Below are positions 17,025-26,212 of a stretch of 64,000 nucleotides of DNA, piece after piece. The notes under the pieces were generated by a model. It ran no database searches. It saw only the letters and a list, made by a program, of their open reading frames with translations, and was not told the DNA's origin. Numbering within the stretch: position 1 is the first letter of the stretch; each line of letters opens with the position of its first letter. The stretch is from Pelagibacterium montanilacus (GTDB taxonomy: Bacteria; Pseudomonadota; Alphaproteobacteria; Rhizobiales; Devosiaceae): positions 62,001 through 126,000 of the forward strand of contig NZ_RZMX01000055.1 in the NCBI RefSeq assembly GCF_003992665.1, written 5' to 3'. Both the position numbers and the translations under genes were made by a program.

Positions 17025-18071
17025 TCAGACGACGCTGACCTCGCGCCGCGAGCTGTCCGATTCCATGCCCAGATCGAGCACCTTTTGCAGGTTTGCCGCG
17101 TGCCGGAAGGTCGGCTTCTGGGCAACGCCCGTGTTCACCGCTTCGACGAACCGATGATAATTGGTCGGGATGGGCTCCACCGGCACGTCGCGCCAGATCG
17201 CCTGGTCGACATCCTCGCCCGCGCACATCCTCAGCGATGAGCCGTCAAAGCCGTGCTGGACTTCCAGCCCGCCCGTCGACCCATAGGCCCGCAGCCGCAG
17301 CGTGTTGTGATAGCCCGACGCCCAGCGGGTCGCGTGCACCACCCCCAGCGCTCCGTTCTCGAACTCGAGCGACATGGTGAAACTGTCATTGGCATCGAGC
17401 ACGTAATCCCCGATCCGGCCGTCCGGGTGCTTGTCGAACGCCTTGAGCCGGCAGAAGGCCTTTTGGACCGCCGAGCCGATCCCGTACCAGGCAAAGTCGA
17501 GAATATGGATGCCGATATCGCCCAGGGTGCCGTTCGAGCCGTGTCGGGTGGAGAGGCGCCAGAGCCAGGTGGGGTCGGTCTTCCAGTCGCCCCAGGCCTT
17601 GGAAACCAGCCAGCTCTGGAGATAGCTTGCCTCCACGTGCTTGATCTCGCCGATCTGGCCAGCATCGACCATGTCGCGAAATTTCTGCAACTCCGGGACG
17701 TTGCGGTAGGTCAGGTTGACCATGCCGATCAGCCCCGCCTCTTCCGCCGCCCGCGCCATTTCATCGGCGTGCTCGTAATGGGTCGCCAGCGGCTTCTCGC
17801 AAAAGACATGCTTGCCCGCCGCGATCGCCTGCATGGTCGTGGGATGGTGGAAGCGATCGGGCGTCACATTGGCGATCGCATCGAACTCATCCCAGGCGAT
17901 CGCCTCGTCGAGCGAGGTGAACGTCCGGGCGATCCGATACTCATCGGCAAAGGCGAGAACGCGCGCATAGTCGAGGTCGACGGCAGCGACCAGTTCCACG
18001 CCGTCGACCGCGGAAAAATGGGCCGCATGGCTGGCAGCCATCTTCCCGGTGCCGAGAATGACGAGCCGCAT
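17025..18071 (-). CDS. Gfo/Idh/MocA-family NAD(P)-dependent oxidoreductase
   Basis: A 348-residue sugar or inositol dehydrogenase-like protein. The Rossmann motif is VILGTGKMAASHAAHF at residues 3-18, the family motif CEKPLATHYEHADEMA lies near residue 92, and the C-terminal alpha/beta domain follows from about 125 (LTYRNVPELQKF, GDIGIHILDFAWYG with the catalytic-site aspartate and histidine near 188-192). The partner ThuA-domain gene lies upstream in the same direction; such pairs occur in sugar-catabolic loci. The substrate is unknown. Repeat copies A and B flank it in opposite orientation. Confidence 0.85.
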   Translation of the reverse strand: MRLVILGTGKMAASHAAHFSAVDGVELVAAVDLDYARVLAFADEYRIARTFTSLDEAIAWDEFDAIANVTPDRFHHPTTMQAIAAGKHVFCEKPLATHYEHADEMARAAEEAGLIGMVNLTYRNVPELQKFRDMVDAGQIGEIKHVEASYLQSWLVSKAWGDWKTDPTWLWRLSTRHGSNGTLGDIGIHILDFAWYGIGSAVQKAFCRLKAFDKHPDGRIGDYVLDANDSFTMSLEFENGALGVVHATRWASGYHNTLRLRAYGSTGGLEVQHGFDGSSLRMCAGEDVDQAIWRDVPVEPIPTNYHRFVEAVNTGVAQKPTFRHAANLQKVLDLGMESDSSRREVSVV

Positions 18072-18129
18072 CGGCTCCTCCTCTGGTAGGTCAAGGTTGG
18101 GGGCCCGGGATACCAGGCGCAGGTAAGCC

Positions 18130-18234
18130 TAGAGCATGTCCTGTGCTGATTGGCTCAGAACAGGAGCTCCAAGTCTTTGATGTGTCGCGTTTCCGAACCG
18201 GAAAAGTGTTTCCACTTTTTCTGGAAACGCTCTA
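18130..18234 (-). repeat. RIME-like intergenic palindromic element, copy B
   Basis: 105 bases in inverted orientation relative to copy A. Its ends are imperfect inverted repeats: TAGAGCATGTCC at 18130-18141, and TAGAGCGTTTCC read on the minus strand from 18234. The first three bases of the latter are the TAG stop codon of the ThuA gene. Both ends sit in a CTAG tetranucleotide. Confidence 0.88.
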
Positions 18235-19017
18235 GCGGAAGCCCTCCTCGCCATCGGCATGGAGCTTGGGCCCGCGCTCCTCGATCGGCTCGAGCGTGGC
18301 GCCCACCGGCACATTTGGTGCGTCGTGGATGGCGGTATAGGCCGCATCGGAATTGTGCGCCCAGTGAACCGCGTTGCGCAGCACCTTGCCCACCATCGGT
18401 TCGAAATAGGTCGGGTAGGTTTCATGGCCAGGGCGGAAATAGAAGATGTTGCCCGCGCCCCGGCGATAGGTCAGGCCCGAGCGGAACACCTCGCCGCCCT
18501 GGAACCAGGAAATGAACACGGTCTCGAGCGGCTCGGGCACCGAGAACGGCTCACCATACATCTCTTCGTATTCGATCTCGAAATGCTCGGGCAGGCCCCT
18601 GGCGATGGGATGGCGCGGATTGACCACCCAGATGCGCTCGCGCTCGCCCGCCTCGCGCCATTTCAGCCCGCATGGAGTGCCCATCAGCTTCTTGAAGATC
18701 TTGGAAAAATGTCCCGAATGCAGGACGATCAGGCCCATGCCTTCATAAACGCGCCTGGCGACCTTCTCCACGATATCGTCGCGCACCGCGGCGTGGTCGG
18801 CATGGCCCCACCACAGCAGCACATCGGTCTGCGCCAGAACCTCGTCGGTGAGCCCGTGATCGGGATCCTGCAGCACTGCTGTCGCGGTGGAAATCTCGCC
18901 GTCCTCACCGAGCAGCTTGGCGATCTGGCCGTGCATGCCTTCGGGATAGAGTTCCCCGACAACCTTGTTCTTTTGCTCGTGAATGTTCTCGCCCCAGACG
19001 AGCGCCCGTATGGTCAT
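18232..19017 (-). CDS. ThuA-domain (class I glutamine amidotransferase-like) protein
   Basis: A 261-residue ThuA/trehalose-utilisation-family protein: [14 protein letters not shown] at the N-terminus, [16 protein letters not shown] near residue 90, [14 protein letters not shown] near 117, and a C-terminal part with [22 protein letters not shown]. The fold resembles type 1 amidotransferases, but no cysteine nucleophile is evident; in ThuA itself the role is sugar (3-keto-trehalose/sucrose) conversion. I chose ATG at 19017 because GAGAGGA lies nine bases upstream; an ATG at 19023 is too close to it. Its TAG stop is the edge of repeat copy B. Confidence 0.85.
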   Translation of the reverse strand: MTIRALVWGENIHEQKNKVVGELYPEGMHGQIAKLLGEDGEISTATAVLQDPDHGLTDEVLAQTDVLLWWGHADHAAVRDDIVEKVARRVYEGMGLIVLHSGHFSKIFKKLMGTPCGLKWREAGERERIWVVNPRHPIARGLPEHFEIEYEEMYGEPFSVPEPLETVFISWFQGGEVFRSGLTYRRGAGNIFYFRPGHETYPTYFEPMVGKVLRNAVHWAHNSDAAYTAIHDAPNVPVGATLEPIEERGPKLHADGEEGFR

Positions 19018-19182
19018 GACCATGGTCCTCTCGGGTTTGGCCGGCCCCGCCGGCCCACTTCCAAAACGTTTCGGCTAAGTGTTCTGTACTGGTGGCAATT
19101 GCGTATCCGGGTCATGATGTGCTTTCAAGCCCCGGGCGCAAATCTTTGCCGCACCGTATTTCCGTTCGCTATCAATGCGAAA

Positions 19183-19206
19183 AGAGGCGGGAAAGCTCCC
19201 GCCTCT
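19183..19206 (-). terminator. Rho-independent terminator of the pyrimidine/ABC operon
   Basis: On the minus strand the stem AGAGGCGGGA pairs perfectly with TCCCGCCTCT around a 4-base loop and runs into TTTTCGC. It lies 32 bases after the stop of the substrate-binding protein gene. It ends the long transcript that starts at the aminotransferase. The rest of the 19018-19237 gap shows nothing else. Confidence 0.8.
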
Positions 19207-19237
19207 CGTCATTTCACACCGGCAAGGGCCGGCATCC

Positions 19238-20233
19238 CTATTCGAGCGCGTCGGTCACGACCGTGGAATAAGCCCCTTCGGGCGCAGCGGTAATCGCCGG
19301 GTTATCGGGCGAAACCGCCGAGAGAAGGGTGGCCACCGTCTGCTCATAGGCATCGATGTCCAGAGCCGGGCTGTCGCCCACCAGAGCCGCGGCCTCGTTG
19401 ACCTGGTAGACCTGGCTTTCAAGCGTCAGCGCGCCCGACATGTCGTTGTTGAGAACGATCTCCGCCGCTTCTTCGGGATTTTCGGCCGCATAGGCCCAGC
19501 CGCGCATGGAGGCATCCACGAACCGGGCCATCGCATCGACGAACTCGGGATCCTCGAGGCGATCTTCCATCACATAGAGCCCGTCTTCGAGCATGCCCAC
19601 GCCTTCATCGGCGAAATTGAAGAGCGTCAGGCTGTCTTCGGGAATGCCGGCATCGAGCACCTGCTTGTACTCGTTGTACCGCATCACCGAGATGCAATCG
19701 GCCTGCCCCTGGAGCAGCGGATCGGCCGAGAAGGCCTGCCGGAGAACCTCGACGCCCTCGTCCCCGCCATCGGTGGACAGGCCCAGTTGTGCCATCCAGG
19801 CGTAGAACGGGTATTCATTGCCGAAGAACCAGACACCCAGCGTTTTGCCCGGAAAATCATCGGTTGTCGTGACCCCGCTCTCTTCGGAACACACGAACTC
19901 AAGTGCGGTTTCGGCGAAAGGCTGGGCGATGTTGACCAGCGGCACCCCGCGCTCGCGTGCGGCTAGTGCAGCGGCCATCCAGGTGGTGATGACGTCGGCC
20001 CCGCCGCCGGCGATCACCTGTTCGGGTGCAAGATCCGGTCCGCCGGGATTGATTGTGACATCAAGGCCCGCTTCCTCGTAATAGCCGAGGTCCTGCGCCA
20101 CCAGATAGCCGGCGAACTGGCCCTGGTTGACCCATTTGAGCTGGAACGTGAGCGGGTAGGCATCCTGTGCGAATGCCGGCGCCGCGGCGGCGAACATGGT
20201 TCCCGCCAGAGCCGCCGTAAGAAGTATCTTCAT
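19238..20233 (-). CDS. ABC transporter substrate-binding protein (NMT1/THI5-like)
   Basis: A 331-residue periplasmic binding protein with signal peptide MKILLTAALAGTMFAAAAPA cut after AFA. The mature part has the NitT/TauT/THI5 pattern: LTFQLKWVNQGQFAGYLVAQ at the N-terminus, then GYYEEAGLDVTINPGG and GGGADVITTWMAAALAARE. THI5-like proteins bind pyrimidine or flavin-type rings as well as sulfonates. Because it ends an operon for uracil/thymine breakdown, the ligand is probably a pyrimidine, dihydropyrimidine or ureido acid; this is inference. Last gene of the operon, before a terminator. Confidence 0.85.
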   Translation of the reverse strand: MKILLTAALAGTMFAAAAPAFAQDAYPLTFQLKWVNQGQFAGYLVAQDLGYYEEAGLDVTINPGGPDLAPEQVIAGGGADVITTWMAAALAARERGVPLVNIAQPFAETALEFVCSEESGVTTTDDFPGKTLGVWFFGNEYPFYAWMAQLGLSTDGGDEGVEVLRQAFSADPLLQGQADCISVMRYNEYKQVLDAGIPEDSLTLFNFADEGVGMLEDGLYVMEDRLEDPEFVDAMARFVDASMRGWAYAAENPEEAAEIVLNNDMSGALTLESQVYQVNEAAALVGDSPALDIDAYEQTVATLLSAVSPDNPAITAAPEGAYSTVVTDALE

Positions 20234-20296
20234 TGCCGTTTCCCCTTGTTGCTGTGGTTTGTATGCCGGATCCCGGGGCGATGGCGTCCCGGGTGT

Positions 20297-21172
20297 CTAG
20301 CCCGACCGGCCTGACCGGACGGACGGATGCCAGAATGTGACGGCCCGCTCGATGAGAGCGATCAGTCCGTAAAAGAGTGAGCCGGCCAGCGCGGCAACCG
20401 CGATGGAGGCCCAGACCATATCGACATTGAGCCGTCCGATGGCCGCGGATATCCGGAACCCCATACCCACAACAGGAGTGCCGAAGAACTCTGCCACGAT
20501 GGCCCCGATCAGGGCGAGCGTGGAATTGATCTTGAGCGCATTGAAGATGAAGGGCCATGCCATGGGCAAGCGCAATTTTGCGAGCGTCTGCCAGTAGCTG
20601 GCTGCATAGGTCCGCATCAGGTCCTTTTCCATCGGCCCGGTGGCGTTGAGCCCCGCCACCGTGTTCACCAGCATGGGGAAAAAGGTCATGACCACCACGA
20701 CCGCCGCCTTGGACTGCCAGTCGAACCCGAACCACATCACCATGATCGGCGCGATCCCCACCAGCGGCAGCGCCGAGACGAAATTGCCCACGGGCAGCAA
20801 TCCGCGCTTGAGAAAGGGCGACCGGTCCACCGCGATGGCCACCAGAAAGGCCGAGGTACACCCGATGGTGTAGCCGATCAGCACCGACTTAAGGAAGGTC
20901 TGCTGGAAATCGGGCCAGAGCGGATTGGGAATCGAGAGCACGATCCGCTGCCAGACCACGCTGGGCGGCGGCAGGAGCACGGCCGGCACGTTCAGCCCGC
21001 GCACCAGACCCTCCCAGAGCACGAGGAGCGTCACCCCGAACAGCAGCGGCACGATCAGATTGATGGCCATGGCACCGGCGCGGGCGCGCGGCCTGATGCG
21101 CACCAGCGCCTCGTTCAGCCCCCAGGCACCGAGCCAGAAGATGACAGCGAAGATGATCCAGCCCGTATTCAT
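20297..21172 (-). CDS. ABC transporter permease (NitT/TauT type)
   Basis: A 291-residue BPD_transp_1 permease with six or so membrane segments, starting MNTGWIIFAVIFWLGAWG, with the EAA-loop region near residues 190-220 (DLMRTYAASYWQTLAKLRLP). The ATG at 21170-21172 overlaps the stop of the other permease by four bases, so the longer open frame upstream is not coding. It forms the channel with the preceding permease. It has an N-terminal extension of one helix compared with minimal family members. Confidence 0.88.
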   Translation of the reverse strand: MNTGWIIFAVIFWLGAWGLNEALVRIRPRARAGAMAINLIVPLLFGVTLLVLWEGLVRGLNVPAVLLPPPSVVWQRIVLSIPNPLWPDFQQTFLKSVLIGYTIGCTSAFLVAIAVDRSPFLKRGLLPVGNFVSALPLVGIAPIMVMWFGFDWQSKAAVVVVMTFFPMLVNTVAGLNATGPMEKDLMRTYAASYWQTLAKLRLPMAWPFIFNALKINSTLALIGAIVAEFFGTPVVGMGFRISAAIGRLNVDMVWASIAVAALAGSLFYGLIALIERAVTFWHPSVRSGRSG

Positions 21173-22050
21173 GCCGGTGCCCCCATGGCTTTCGACGTCA
21201 GCGTCTGAATGGCATTGATCGCGACGATGAGACCAGCCGAGAGCGTCGCCGCCATCAACAGCGCCGCCCAGATCTGGGTGGTCTGGCCGTAATAGGATCC
21301 AGCCAGCAGCCGCGAGCCCAGCCCGCCGGCCGCTCCCGTCGGCAACTCCCCGACGATGGCCCCCACGAGCGAGGCGGCGACACCCACCTTCATGGACGCG
21401 AACAGGAACGGCAGCGACGCCGGCCAGCGCAGCTTCCAGAACACCTGGGACGTGCTGGCATGATAGGTCCTCAGCAGATCCAGGTGCAGTGCCTCCGGGC
21501 TGCGAAAGCCCTTCACCATGCCCACGACCACGGGAAAGAACGACAGATAGGTCGAAATCAGCGCCTTGGGAATCAGCCCGGTGAGCCCCACCGAATTGAG
21601 CACCACGACGATCATGGGCGCGATGGCGAGGATGGGAATGGTCTGGCTTGCGATCACCCAGGGCATGAGCGAGCGATCCATGGCCCGGTTGTGCACGATG
21701 GAAACCGCCAGCAAGATGCCCAGAAGCGTGCCGAACAGAAAACCCAGTCCCGTGGCCGAGAGGGTGATCCAGGCATGGAAGATCAGGCTGCGCGGCGTTG
21801 TCGGATTGGCCTGGAAGACCGAGGTGTAGAACTCGACCGCAACCTGGTGGGGCGCCGGCAACACCGGGCGTTGCTGGGAATAAAGGTCCGCCAGCCATTG
21901 GAAAAGCGGCACGTCGGTCAGGTCGGCGCGGGCATAAACGCTCTGCTGCCAGGGCAGGTTGAGCACGATGGCGAACCCGTACCAGATGACGATGATGGCG
22001 AGGACGACCGTGCCGATCGCGAACGTGCGGCTCTCGAGGATGGACTTCAT
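21169..22050 (-). CDS. ABC transporter permease (NitT/TauT type)
   Basis: A 293-residue permease starting MKSILESRTFAIGTVVLAII, with a periplasmic stretch (residues 30-85) and a core BPD_transp_1 domain; LDLLRTYHASTSQVFWKLRWP around 195-215 is the ATPase-contact loop. It overlaps its neighbours on both sides by ATGA. The true start is the ATG at 22050 rather than any upstream codon, because upstream sequence is coding in another frame for the 186-residue membrane protein. Heterodimer partner of the next permease. Confidence 0.88.
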   Translation of the reverse strand: MKSILESRTFAIGTVVLAIIVIWYGFAIVLNLPWQQSVYARADLTDVPLFQWLADLYSQQRPVLPAPHQVAVEFYTSVFQANPTTPRSLIFHAWITLSATGLGFLFGTLLGILLAVSIVHNRAMDRSLMPWVIASQTIPILAIAPMIVVVLNSVGLTGLIPKALISTYLSFFPVVVGMVKGFRSPEALHLDLLRTYHASTSQVFWKLRWPASLPFLFASMKVGVAASLVGAIVGELPTGAAGGLGSRLLAGSYYGQTTQIWAALLMAATLSAGLIVAINAIQTLTSKAMGAPA

Positions 22051-22607
22051 GGCGCCCCCTCCGTCCCGACCCGCGCCCGCACCGCCGCGATCACCGCCTC
22101 GGCATCGGATTTCGATATTCCATGGCCGAAGCGTGCCAGCCGCCCGTCGCCCGCGATCTCGAGGGCCGGCTGGGCAATGGTGCGATTGTTGACGTGAACC
22201 CTGCGCGACGGGTCGTTCTCGATATAGGTGAGGAGGCGCGCCTGCCGCGCCGTAAATGTCTCGCGCGGCCCCCAAAAGAGTATGGACCGCTTCCGGACAA
22301 GACCATCGGGCCGCGCAATGAGCGTATCGCGACCGAGCAGAGTCCAGAGCAGTCTCAGGACCAACGCCACGAACCCGATCGCCCACCCTACGAGGAAAAC
22401 GGCAAAGAATGGTGCTGCGGCGCCGGTGGCAACGAGGATGAAGGCGAGCATTCCGCCCAGGCTCCAGAACCCCAGCATGAACACCTGACCGAGCGCCCGC
22501 AGGATGCCGCGCTGGACCGGCAGGTGGACGATCGTCTCGTCGGGCGTCTCATCGATCCGGATGCCGCGCCGGCTGCGCCCAGCCTCCATAACGAGACTAC
22601 TCGTCAT
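22047..22607 (-). CDS. Unknown two-helix membrane protein inside the ABC operon
   Basis: A 186-residue protein I do not recognise. A basic N-terminus (RSRRGIRI) and a beta-rich stretch precede two adjacent hydrophobic segments at about residues 38-64 and 67-92. A soluble C-terminal part follows (RDTLIARPDGLVRKRSILFW, then TYIENDPSRRVHVNN and a closing helix SDAEAVIAAVRARV) whose strand pattern resembles small bacterial PH-like membrane domains. It overlaps the ATPase gene by 11 bases and the permease gene by four, so it is translated as part of the importer. Role unknown. Confidence 0.75.
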   Translation of the reverse strand: MTSSLVMEAGRSRRGIRIDETPDETIVHLPVQRGILRALGQVFMLGFWSLGGMLAFILVATGAAAPFFAVFLVGWAIGFVALVLRLLWTLLGRDTLIARPDGLVRKRSILFWGPRETFTARQARLLTYIENDPSRRVHVNNRTIAQPALEIAGDGRLARFGHGISKSDAEAVIAAVRARVGTEGAP

Positions 22608-23385
22608 AGGAATGCCCAGCCCGCAGCCCCTCGCGGACGCGCGCGGCGATCTCGAGGAATTCCGGAGTTTCGCGGATATCGAGGGGCCGCTCGCGCGGCA
22701 GGGTGGATTCGATCACATCGGTCACCCGCCCGGGGCGCGGGCTCATCACCACGATCTTGGTCGAGAGATACACCGCCTCGGGGATCGAATGGGTGACAAA
22801 GCAGATCGTCTTGCCGGTCTTGTCCCACAACTCCAGAAGCTGCTCGTTGAGGTGATCGCGCACGATCTCGTCGAGCGCCCCGAACGGCTCGTCCATGAGC
22901 AGCAGATCGGCATCGAAGGCCAGCGCCCGGGCAATGGACGCGCGCTGCTGCATGCCGCCCGAGAGCTGCCAGGGATATTTTTTCTCAAAGCCCTTGAGGT
23001 TGACCAACTCCAGCGTGCGGGCGATCCGCGCCTTCTGGTCGGATTTGGCATAGCCCATGATCTCGAGGGGCAGCGCCACATTGCGCTCGATGGTGCGCCA
23101 GGGATAGAGCGCCGGCGCCTGGAAGACATAGCCATAGGCGCGGTCCTTGCGCGCCATGGCGGGGCTCGTGCCATTGACCGTGATCGTGCCGGCGGTAGGC
23201 TGCTCGAGATCGGCGATGGCCCGCAGGAACGTGGTCTTGCCGCACCCCGAGGGGCCGATAAAGGAGACGAATTCGCCTTTTCGGATCGAAAGGTCCACAT
23301 CGGCGAGCGCGTGGACGGGACCGTCCGCCGTCTCGAATGTCAGCCCCAGCCCCTTGGCCTCGACTACGCTTGGTATTTCTGACAA
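22597..23385 (-). CDS. ABC transporter ATP-binding protein (NitT/TauT type)
   Basis: A 262-residue ATPase that powers the importer encoded downstream. Walker A GPSGCGKTTFLRAI lies near residue 43, the Q-loop YVFQAPALYPW near 90, the signature LSGGMQQRASIARAL near 140, Walker B LLLMDEPFGALDE near 160 and the switch histidine in CFVTHSIPEAV near 198. The sequence is closest to the SsuB/TauB group. It follows hydA by 47 bases in the same direction, so it belongs to the pyrimidine operon. Confidence 0.92.
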   Translation of the reverse strand: MSEIPSVVEAKGLGLTFETADGPVHALADVDLSIRKGEFVSFIGPSGCGKTTFLRAIADLEQPTAGTITVNGTSPAMARKDRAYGYVFQAPALYPWRTIERNVALPLEIMGYAKSDQKARIARTLELVNLKGFEKKYPWQLSGGMQQRASIARALAFDADLLLMDEPFGALDEIVRDHLNEQLLELWDKTGKTICFVTHSIPEAVYLSTKIVVMSPRPGRVTDVIESTLPRERPLDIRETPEFLEIAARVREGLRAGHSYDE

Positions 23386-23432
23386 GCCCGCACGCCCCCT
23401 GTTCGGTATCGCCCTGATCCCTTATCTGCCGA

Positions 23433-24884
23433 CTAAACCCCCGTCGCCGGAATGCCGGTGCGCTGGACCTTACGCGGGGCGGTCAGTTCCTTCCATTGCG
23501 ACAATGCGCGATTCACAGGCATGTTGGGCTCGCGCGCAACGAATTTGCCGTGTCCGGGCTCGTGCTTCATCGTGGATTCCTCCACCGACACCTTGCCCCG
23601 GCTGAGAACGAAGCGCGGCAGGCCGGTGACCTCGATCCCTTCAAAGACATTGTAGTCGATGGCAGACTGCTGGGCCGAGGCGCTGATGGTCTTTTTGCGT
23701 TTCGGGTCCCAAACCACGATATCGGCGTCCGCACCTTCAAGGATCGCGCCCTTTTTCGGATAGAGATTGAGGATCTTGGCGATATTGGTGGAGGTGACCG
23801 CCACGAATTCGTTCATGGTCAGCCGCCCGGTGTTGACGCCCCGGGTCCAGAGCACCGGCATCCGGTCCTCCAGCCCGCCCGTCCCGTTGGGGATCTTGGC
23901 GAAATTGCCCGCCCCGAACCGCTTCTGTTCGGTCGTGAACGCGCAATGGTCGGTCGCCACCACCTGGAGTGAACCCGCCTGCAGCCCGGCCCACAGCGAA
24001 TCCTGATGGGCCTTGTTGCGGAAAGGTGGGCTCATCACGCGCCGTGCGGCATGATCCCAGTCGGCATTGAAGTATTCGCTTTCATCGAGCACCAGATGCT
24101 GGATCAGCGGCTCGCCGAACACCCGCATGCCCTTCTGGCGCGCCCTGCGGATCGCCTCGTGGGCCTGCTCGCAGCTCGTGTGCACCACATAGAGCGGCAC
24201 GCCAGCCATGTCCGCGATCATGATCGCCCGGTTGGTGGCTTCGCCCTCGACCTCGGGCGGACGCGAATAGGCGTGGCCCTCGGGCCCGTCATTGCCCTCG
24301 GCCAGAAGCCGCTGGGTCAGCTCGGCCACCACATCGCCGTTCTCGGCGTGCACGAGCGGCAGCGCCCCGAGCGCCGCACAGCGTTGGAAGCTGGCATACA
24401 TCTCGTCGTCCTGCACCATCAGCGCGCCCTTATAGGCCATGAAGTGCTTGAAGCTGGTGATCCCGCGTTTGACCACCTCTTCCATCTCGTCGAACACCTG
24501 CTCGCTCCACCAGGTGATCGCCATGTGGTAGGAGAAATCGCAGCTCGCCTTGCCCACCTTGTTGTCCCACATCGAGATCGCCTCGAGCAGCGACTGGCCC
24601 GGGCTGGGCAGGCAGAAATCCACCACCATCGTGGTGCCGCCCGAAAGCGCGGCACGGGTGCCGGATTCGAAATCATCGGTGGAATAGGTGCCCATGAAGG
24701 GCATTTCGAGATGGGTATGGGGATCGATCCCGCCCGGCATCACATAGCACCCTGTCGCGTCGAGCACGGTATCGCCCGAAAGCCCCTGCCCGATCTCGAC
24801 AATGGTGCCGCCCTCGATCCTGACGTCAGCGGCGTAGCTCAGATCCGCGGTAACAATGGTGCCGCCCTTGATGACCGTGCTCAT
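23433..24884 (-). CDS. hydA: Dihydropyrimidinase (D-hydantoinase)
   Basis: Opens 5,6-dihydrouracil and dihydrothymine to N-carbamoyl-beta-alanine and its 2-methyl analogue. The 483-residue amidohydrolase has all expected metal ligands: HTHLE near residue 57, the carbamylated lysine in KHFMAYKGALMV near 150, HAEN near 183, VHTS near 239 and ATDHCAF near 315. The ATG at 24884 has AGGGG upstream. Start and length are typical for the family. It sits between the ureidopropionase gene and the ABC importer in one transcript. Confidence 0.95.
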   Translation of the reverse strand: MSTVIKGGTIVTADLSYAADVRIEGGTIVEIGQGLSGDTVLDATGCYVMPGGIDPHTHLEMPFMGTYSTDDFESGTRAALSGGTTMVVDFCLPSPGQSLLEAISMWDNKVGKASCDFSYHMAITWWSEQVFDEMEEVVKRGITSFKHFMAYKGALMVQDDEMYASFQRCAALGALPLVHAENGDVVAELTQRLLAEGNDGPEGHAYSRPPEVEGEATNRAIMIADMAGVPLYVVHTSCEQAHEAIRRARQKGMRVFGEPLIQHLVLDESEYFNADWDHAARRVMSPPFRNKAHQDSLWAGLQAGSLQVVATDHCAFTTEQKRFGAGNFAKIPNGTGGLEDRMPVLWTRGVNTGRLTMNEFVAVTSTNIAKILNLYPKKGAILEGADADIVVWDPKRKKTISASAQQSAIDYNVFEGIEVTGLPRFVLSRGKVSVEESTMKHEPGHGKFVAREPNMPVNRALSQWKELTAPRKVQRTGIPATGV

Positions 24885-24935
24885 GATGAATTCCCCTCGA
24901 TTGAGTTGTTTCCGCCTGCCCTGCCGGGCGCTTTG

Positions 24936-26186
24936 TCACTCCACGATCTCCGCCGTCTCCAGCACCGCATGGAGCAGCACATCGGCGCCAGCGGCGGCCC
25001 ATTCCTTCGTGATGTCCTCGGCCTCGTGGTGGGAGAGCCCGTCCACGCACGGGCACATCACCATCGCCGTGGGCGCGACCTTGTTGATCCAGCACGCATC
25101 GTGCCCCGCGCCCGAAACGATGTCCCGGTGCGAATAGCCCAGCCGCTCGGCGGCGTTGCGCACCGCAGCGACGCACCCCTTGTCGAACTCGGGCGGATCG
25201 AACTGGCCCGAACTCTTGTGCGCGAAGGTCAGCCCAAGCGCCTCGCAGACCTGCGGCGCCCGCTCGAGCAACTCGGCCTCCATCTTCTGGAGCGAATCGA
25301 GGATGGGCGAGCGGAAATCGATGGTGAACACCACCTTGCCGGGGATGACGTTGCGCGAATTGGGATAGACGTCGATATGCCCGATCGCCCCGACGGCGGT
25401 GGGCTGATACTTCATGGCGATCTCGTGGACCAGCTCGGTCACCTGCGCCAGCCCGCGGCCCGCATTCTTGCGCATGGGCATGGGGGTGGAGCCGGTGTGG
25501 CTTTCCTTGCCGGTGATCGTGCACTCGATCCAGCGCAGCCCCTGCCCATGGGTCACCACCCCGATATCCTTGCCCTCGGCCTCCAGAATCGGACCCTGCT
25601 CAATGTGGAGTTCAAAGAACGCCTTCATCTTGCGCTGCCCGACCTGCTCATCGCCCTTCCAGCCGATGCGTTCGAGCTCATCCCCGAATTTGAGCCCCTT
25701 GGCGTCCGTCCGCTCATAGGCCCAGTCCAGATCGTGCTCGCCGATAAAGACGCCCGAGGCGAGCATGGCCGGCGCAAACCGGGTTCCCTCTTCATTGGTC
25801 CAGTTGGTCACGACGATGGGGTGCCGGGTCCTGATCCCCAGATCATTGAGCGTGCGCACCAGTTCCAGCCCGCCCAGAACGCCGAGCACGCCATCATATT
25901 TGCCGCCGGTGGGCTGGGTATCGAGATGGCTGCCCACATAGACCGGCAGCGCGTCAGGATCGGTGCCCTCGCGCCGGGCGAACATGGTGCCCATCTGGTC
26001 CACGCCCATGGTCATCCCGGCGTCCTCGCACCATTTCTGGAACAGGCGCCGGCCCTCACCATCCGCATCGGTCACGGTCTGCCGGTTGTTGCCGCCGGCA
26101 ACGCCCGGGCCGATCTTTGCCATGTCCATCAGGGAGTCCCAGAGCCGATCCCCGTTGGTCCTGAGATTGTCACCGAGTTTGGCCAT
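24936..26186 (-). CDS. pydC: Beta-ureidopropionase (N-carbamoyl-beta-alanine amidohydrolase, M20 type)
   Basis: Hydrolyses N-carbamoyl-beta-alanine to beta-alanine, CO2 and ammonia, the third step of the reductive pyrimidine pathway. The 416-residue protein is an M20/allantoate-amidohydrolase-family zinc enzyme: GSHLDTQPTGGKYDGVLGVL near residue 87, NWTNEEGTRFAPAM near 125, ELHIEQGPILE near 192 and SGAGHDA near 360. The ATG at 26186 follows AGGGAGC. Sequence alone does not separate it from allantoate amidohydrolase or L-carbamoylase; position beside hydA favours ureidopropionase. Dual use in allantoate breakdown is possible. Confidence 0.88.
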   Translation of the reverse strand: MAKLGDNLRTNGDRLWDSLMDMAKIGPGVAGGNNRQTVTDADGEGRRLFQKWCEDAGMTMGVDQMGTMFARREGTDPDALPVYVGSHLDTQPTGGKYDGVLGVLGGLELVRTLNDLGIRTRHPIVVTNWTNEEGTRFAPAMLASGVFIGEHDLDWAYERTDAKGLKFGDELERIGWKGDEQVGQRKMKAFFELHIEQGPILEAEGKDIGVVTHGQGLRWIECTITGKESHTGSTPMPMRKNAGRGLAQVTELVHEIAMKYQPTAVGAIGHIDVYPNSRNVIPGKVVFTIDFRSPILDSLQKMEAELLERAPQVCEALGLTFAHKSSGQFDPPEFDKGCVAAVRNAAERLGYSHRDIVSGAGHDACWINKVAPTAMVMCPCVDGLSHHEAEDITKEWAAAGADVLLHAVLETAEIVE

Positions 26187-26212
26187 GGCTGGAGCTCCCT
26201 TCGTGTCGTCCT

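Noticed and set aside
15037-17226. A 729-codon open frame on the minus strand across the nucleotidase gene.
   Set aside because: It also runs through the terminator, repeat copy A and part of the Gfo/Idh/MocA gene in a wrong frame; composition only.
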